This document shows, piece by piece, positions 63,485-64,000 of a stretch of DNA of 64,000 nucleotides. The stretch is taken from contig JAEFCZ010000042.1 in assembly GCA_016125975.1 (NCBI GenBank), forward strand, positions 52,618-116,617, written 5' to 3'. The stretch's first letter is position 1; every line of letters starts with the position of its first letter. The translations under genes and the position numbers were made by a program. The notes beneath the pieces were generated by a model, which saw only the letters and a program-made list of their open reading frames with translations, was not told the origin of the DNA and did not search any database. The stretch is from Candidatus Nitrosopumilus sp. (GTDB taxonomy: Archaea > Thermoproteota > Nitrososphaeria > Nitrososphaerales > Nitrosopumilaceae).

Positions 63485-64000
63485 TTAGCGTCGCTTATGA
63501 TTTCGAAAAACTATTCCCATCCCAAATCCAACACATAGGGCAATGACGATAAACAATATGACAATCCAAATATCCATTCCTTCTTGAACCTCACTAGTCG
63601 GCTCACAGCTTGGAGTATTTGGGCAAGTTGGCAAGTAATCCATCTCGTAGATTTGAATGCTGGCAAGCTCAGTATTTGCAACATGTTGGAATGCAGCAAG
63701 GGTACTGCCATGCACTGAGACAGTTTCTCCAAGGATTACAGGGACGTCTGGAGGATTGATTCCATGTTCCAATTGGGTCTTTTCCCATGTAAAACCATGT
63801 TTTTCAAAAACATATACTGCTCCAGTTCCAGGATCATGTCCACTCTTGTGGGATGCGCCTACTACAATCGTATCTTCAGTGGCAGACACACTGTGTCCAA
63901 ATTGTCGCGTATCCGGGAAATCACCTGATGTCAACATAGTAACAAGATCCCAAGATCCATCCACTAAACTTTTTTCATACACATAAACCTCTCCTGGTCG
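63485..64000 (-). CDS. FG-GAP-like repeat protein with C-terminal membrane anchor (partial, runs off window)
   Basis: The frame is open to the right edge (about 171 codons visible). It contains beta-propeller-type blades (VYVYEKSLVDGSWDLVTMLT, FGHSVSATEDTIVVGASHKS, GTGAVYVFEK) and ends with a membrane helix (IWIVILFIVIALCVGFGMGI) and a basic tail FRNHKRR. It is a surface-exposed protein anchored by its C-terminus. The N-terminus is outside the window. Confidence 0.85.
   Translation of the reverse strand, partial: RPGEVYVYEKSLVDGSWDLVTMLTSGDFPDTRQFGHSVSATEDTIVVGASHKSGHDPGTGAVYVFEKHGFTWEKTQLEHGINPPDVPVILGETVSVHGSTLAAFQHVANTELASIQIYEMDYLPTCPNTPSCEPTSEVQEGMDIWIVILFIVIALCVGFGMGIVFRNHKRR

Noticed and set aside
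1..64000. Explaining all frameshifts as sequencing error
   Set aside because: Very long core genes (ileS, uvrA, uvrB, sucC) are intact, and lesions concentrate in accessory genes, often with missing starts or domains as well. Single cases (near 41730, 62836, 39850) may still be errors.

Overview
The window is AT-rich, densely packed archaeal DNA and most resembles an ammonia-oxidising thaumarchaeon (Nitrosopumilus / Nitrosarchaeum type). The evidence is a ribosomal protein L40e gene, a Dps-like ferritin, F420-type LLM oxidoreductase, many secreted proteins with the PxWxKxxAxWW repeat, a cupredoxin-bearing secreted protein, TATA boxes close to start codons (leaderless style), and a tRNA gene that seems to carry a small non-canonical intron. 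No rRNA, CRISPR array, integrase or intact insertion sequence was seen. The organism call is inference from gene content.

Layout. 1-5.5 kb: uvrB-uvrA-uvrC excision-repair operon, minus strand, uvrC running off the left edge. 5.5-8.4 kb: a flavin-binding PPOX protein, small hypotheticals and an LLM oxidoreductase. 8.5-18.3 kb: cluster A, minus strand: MoxR ATPase, DUF58, VWA membrane protein and a BatD-like membrane protein, then three secreted proteins sharing a tryptophan-rich repeat, one with a type I copper domain and one with a His/Asp-rich tandem repeat. The moxR gene and the His/Asp protein share a nearly identical 23-bp dyad just upstream of their TATA boxes, which suggests co-regulation. 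18.3-32.9 kb: housekeeping metabolism (iron-containing alcohol dehydrogenase, glycerate 2-kinase, MBL nuclease, purN, folD, 5-formyl-THF cyclo-ligase, purD, ileS, Dps-like ferritin, sucCD, rpl40e).

33.0-51.2 kb is an accessory, partly decayed region starting at a tRNA-Val(CAC) gene: a headless, frameshifted rad50, an AbiE toxin-antitoxin pair with a candidate operator, broken regulators, a frameshifted metzincin, other secreted-protein remnants, a surface-glycosylation pair (GT2-GtrA and GT39), DUF4258/DUF2283 and RelE-type remnants, a class III nucleotide cyclase, and a small winged-helix gene with three promoter dyads spaced exactly 13 bp apart.

51.3-56.2 kb: cluster B, a second paralogous MoxR-DUF58-VWA-membrane protein operon without the tryptophan-repeat proteins. 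56.2-64 kb: two tiny zinc-binding proteins, Hsp20, a SnoaL-like protein, two translationally coupled paralogous secreted coiled-coil proteins, a MarR regulator, a frameshifted gene with a Cdc48-N-like barrel, and the end of an FG-GAP-like membrane protein.

The long core genes are intact, whereas frameshifts cluster in accessory genes. That favours real gene decay over general sequencing error, but homopolymer errors cannot be excluded without reads.
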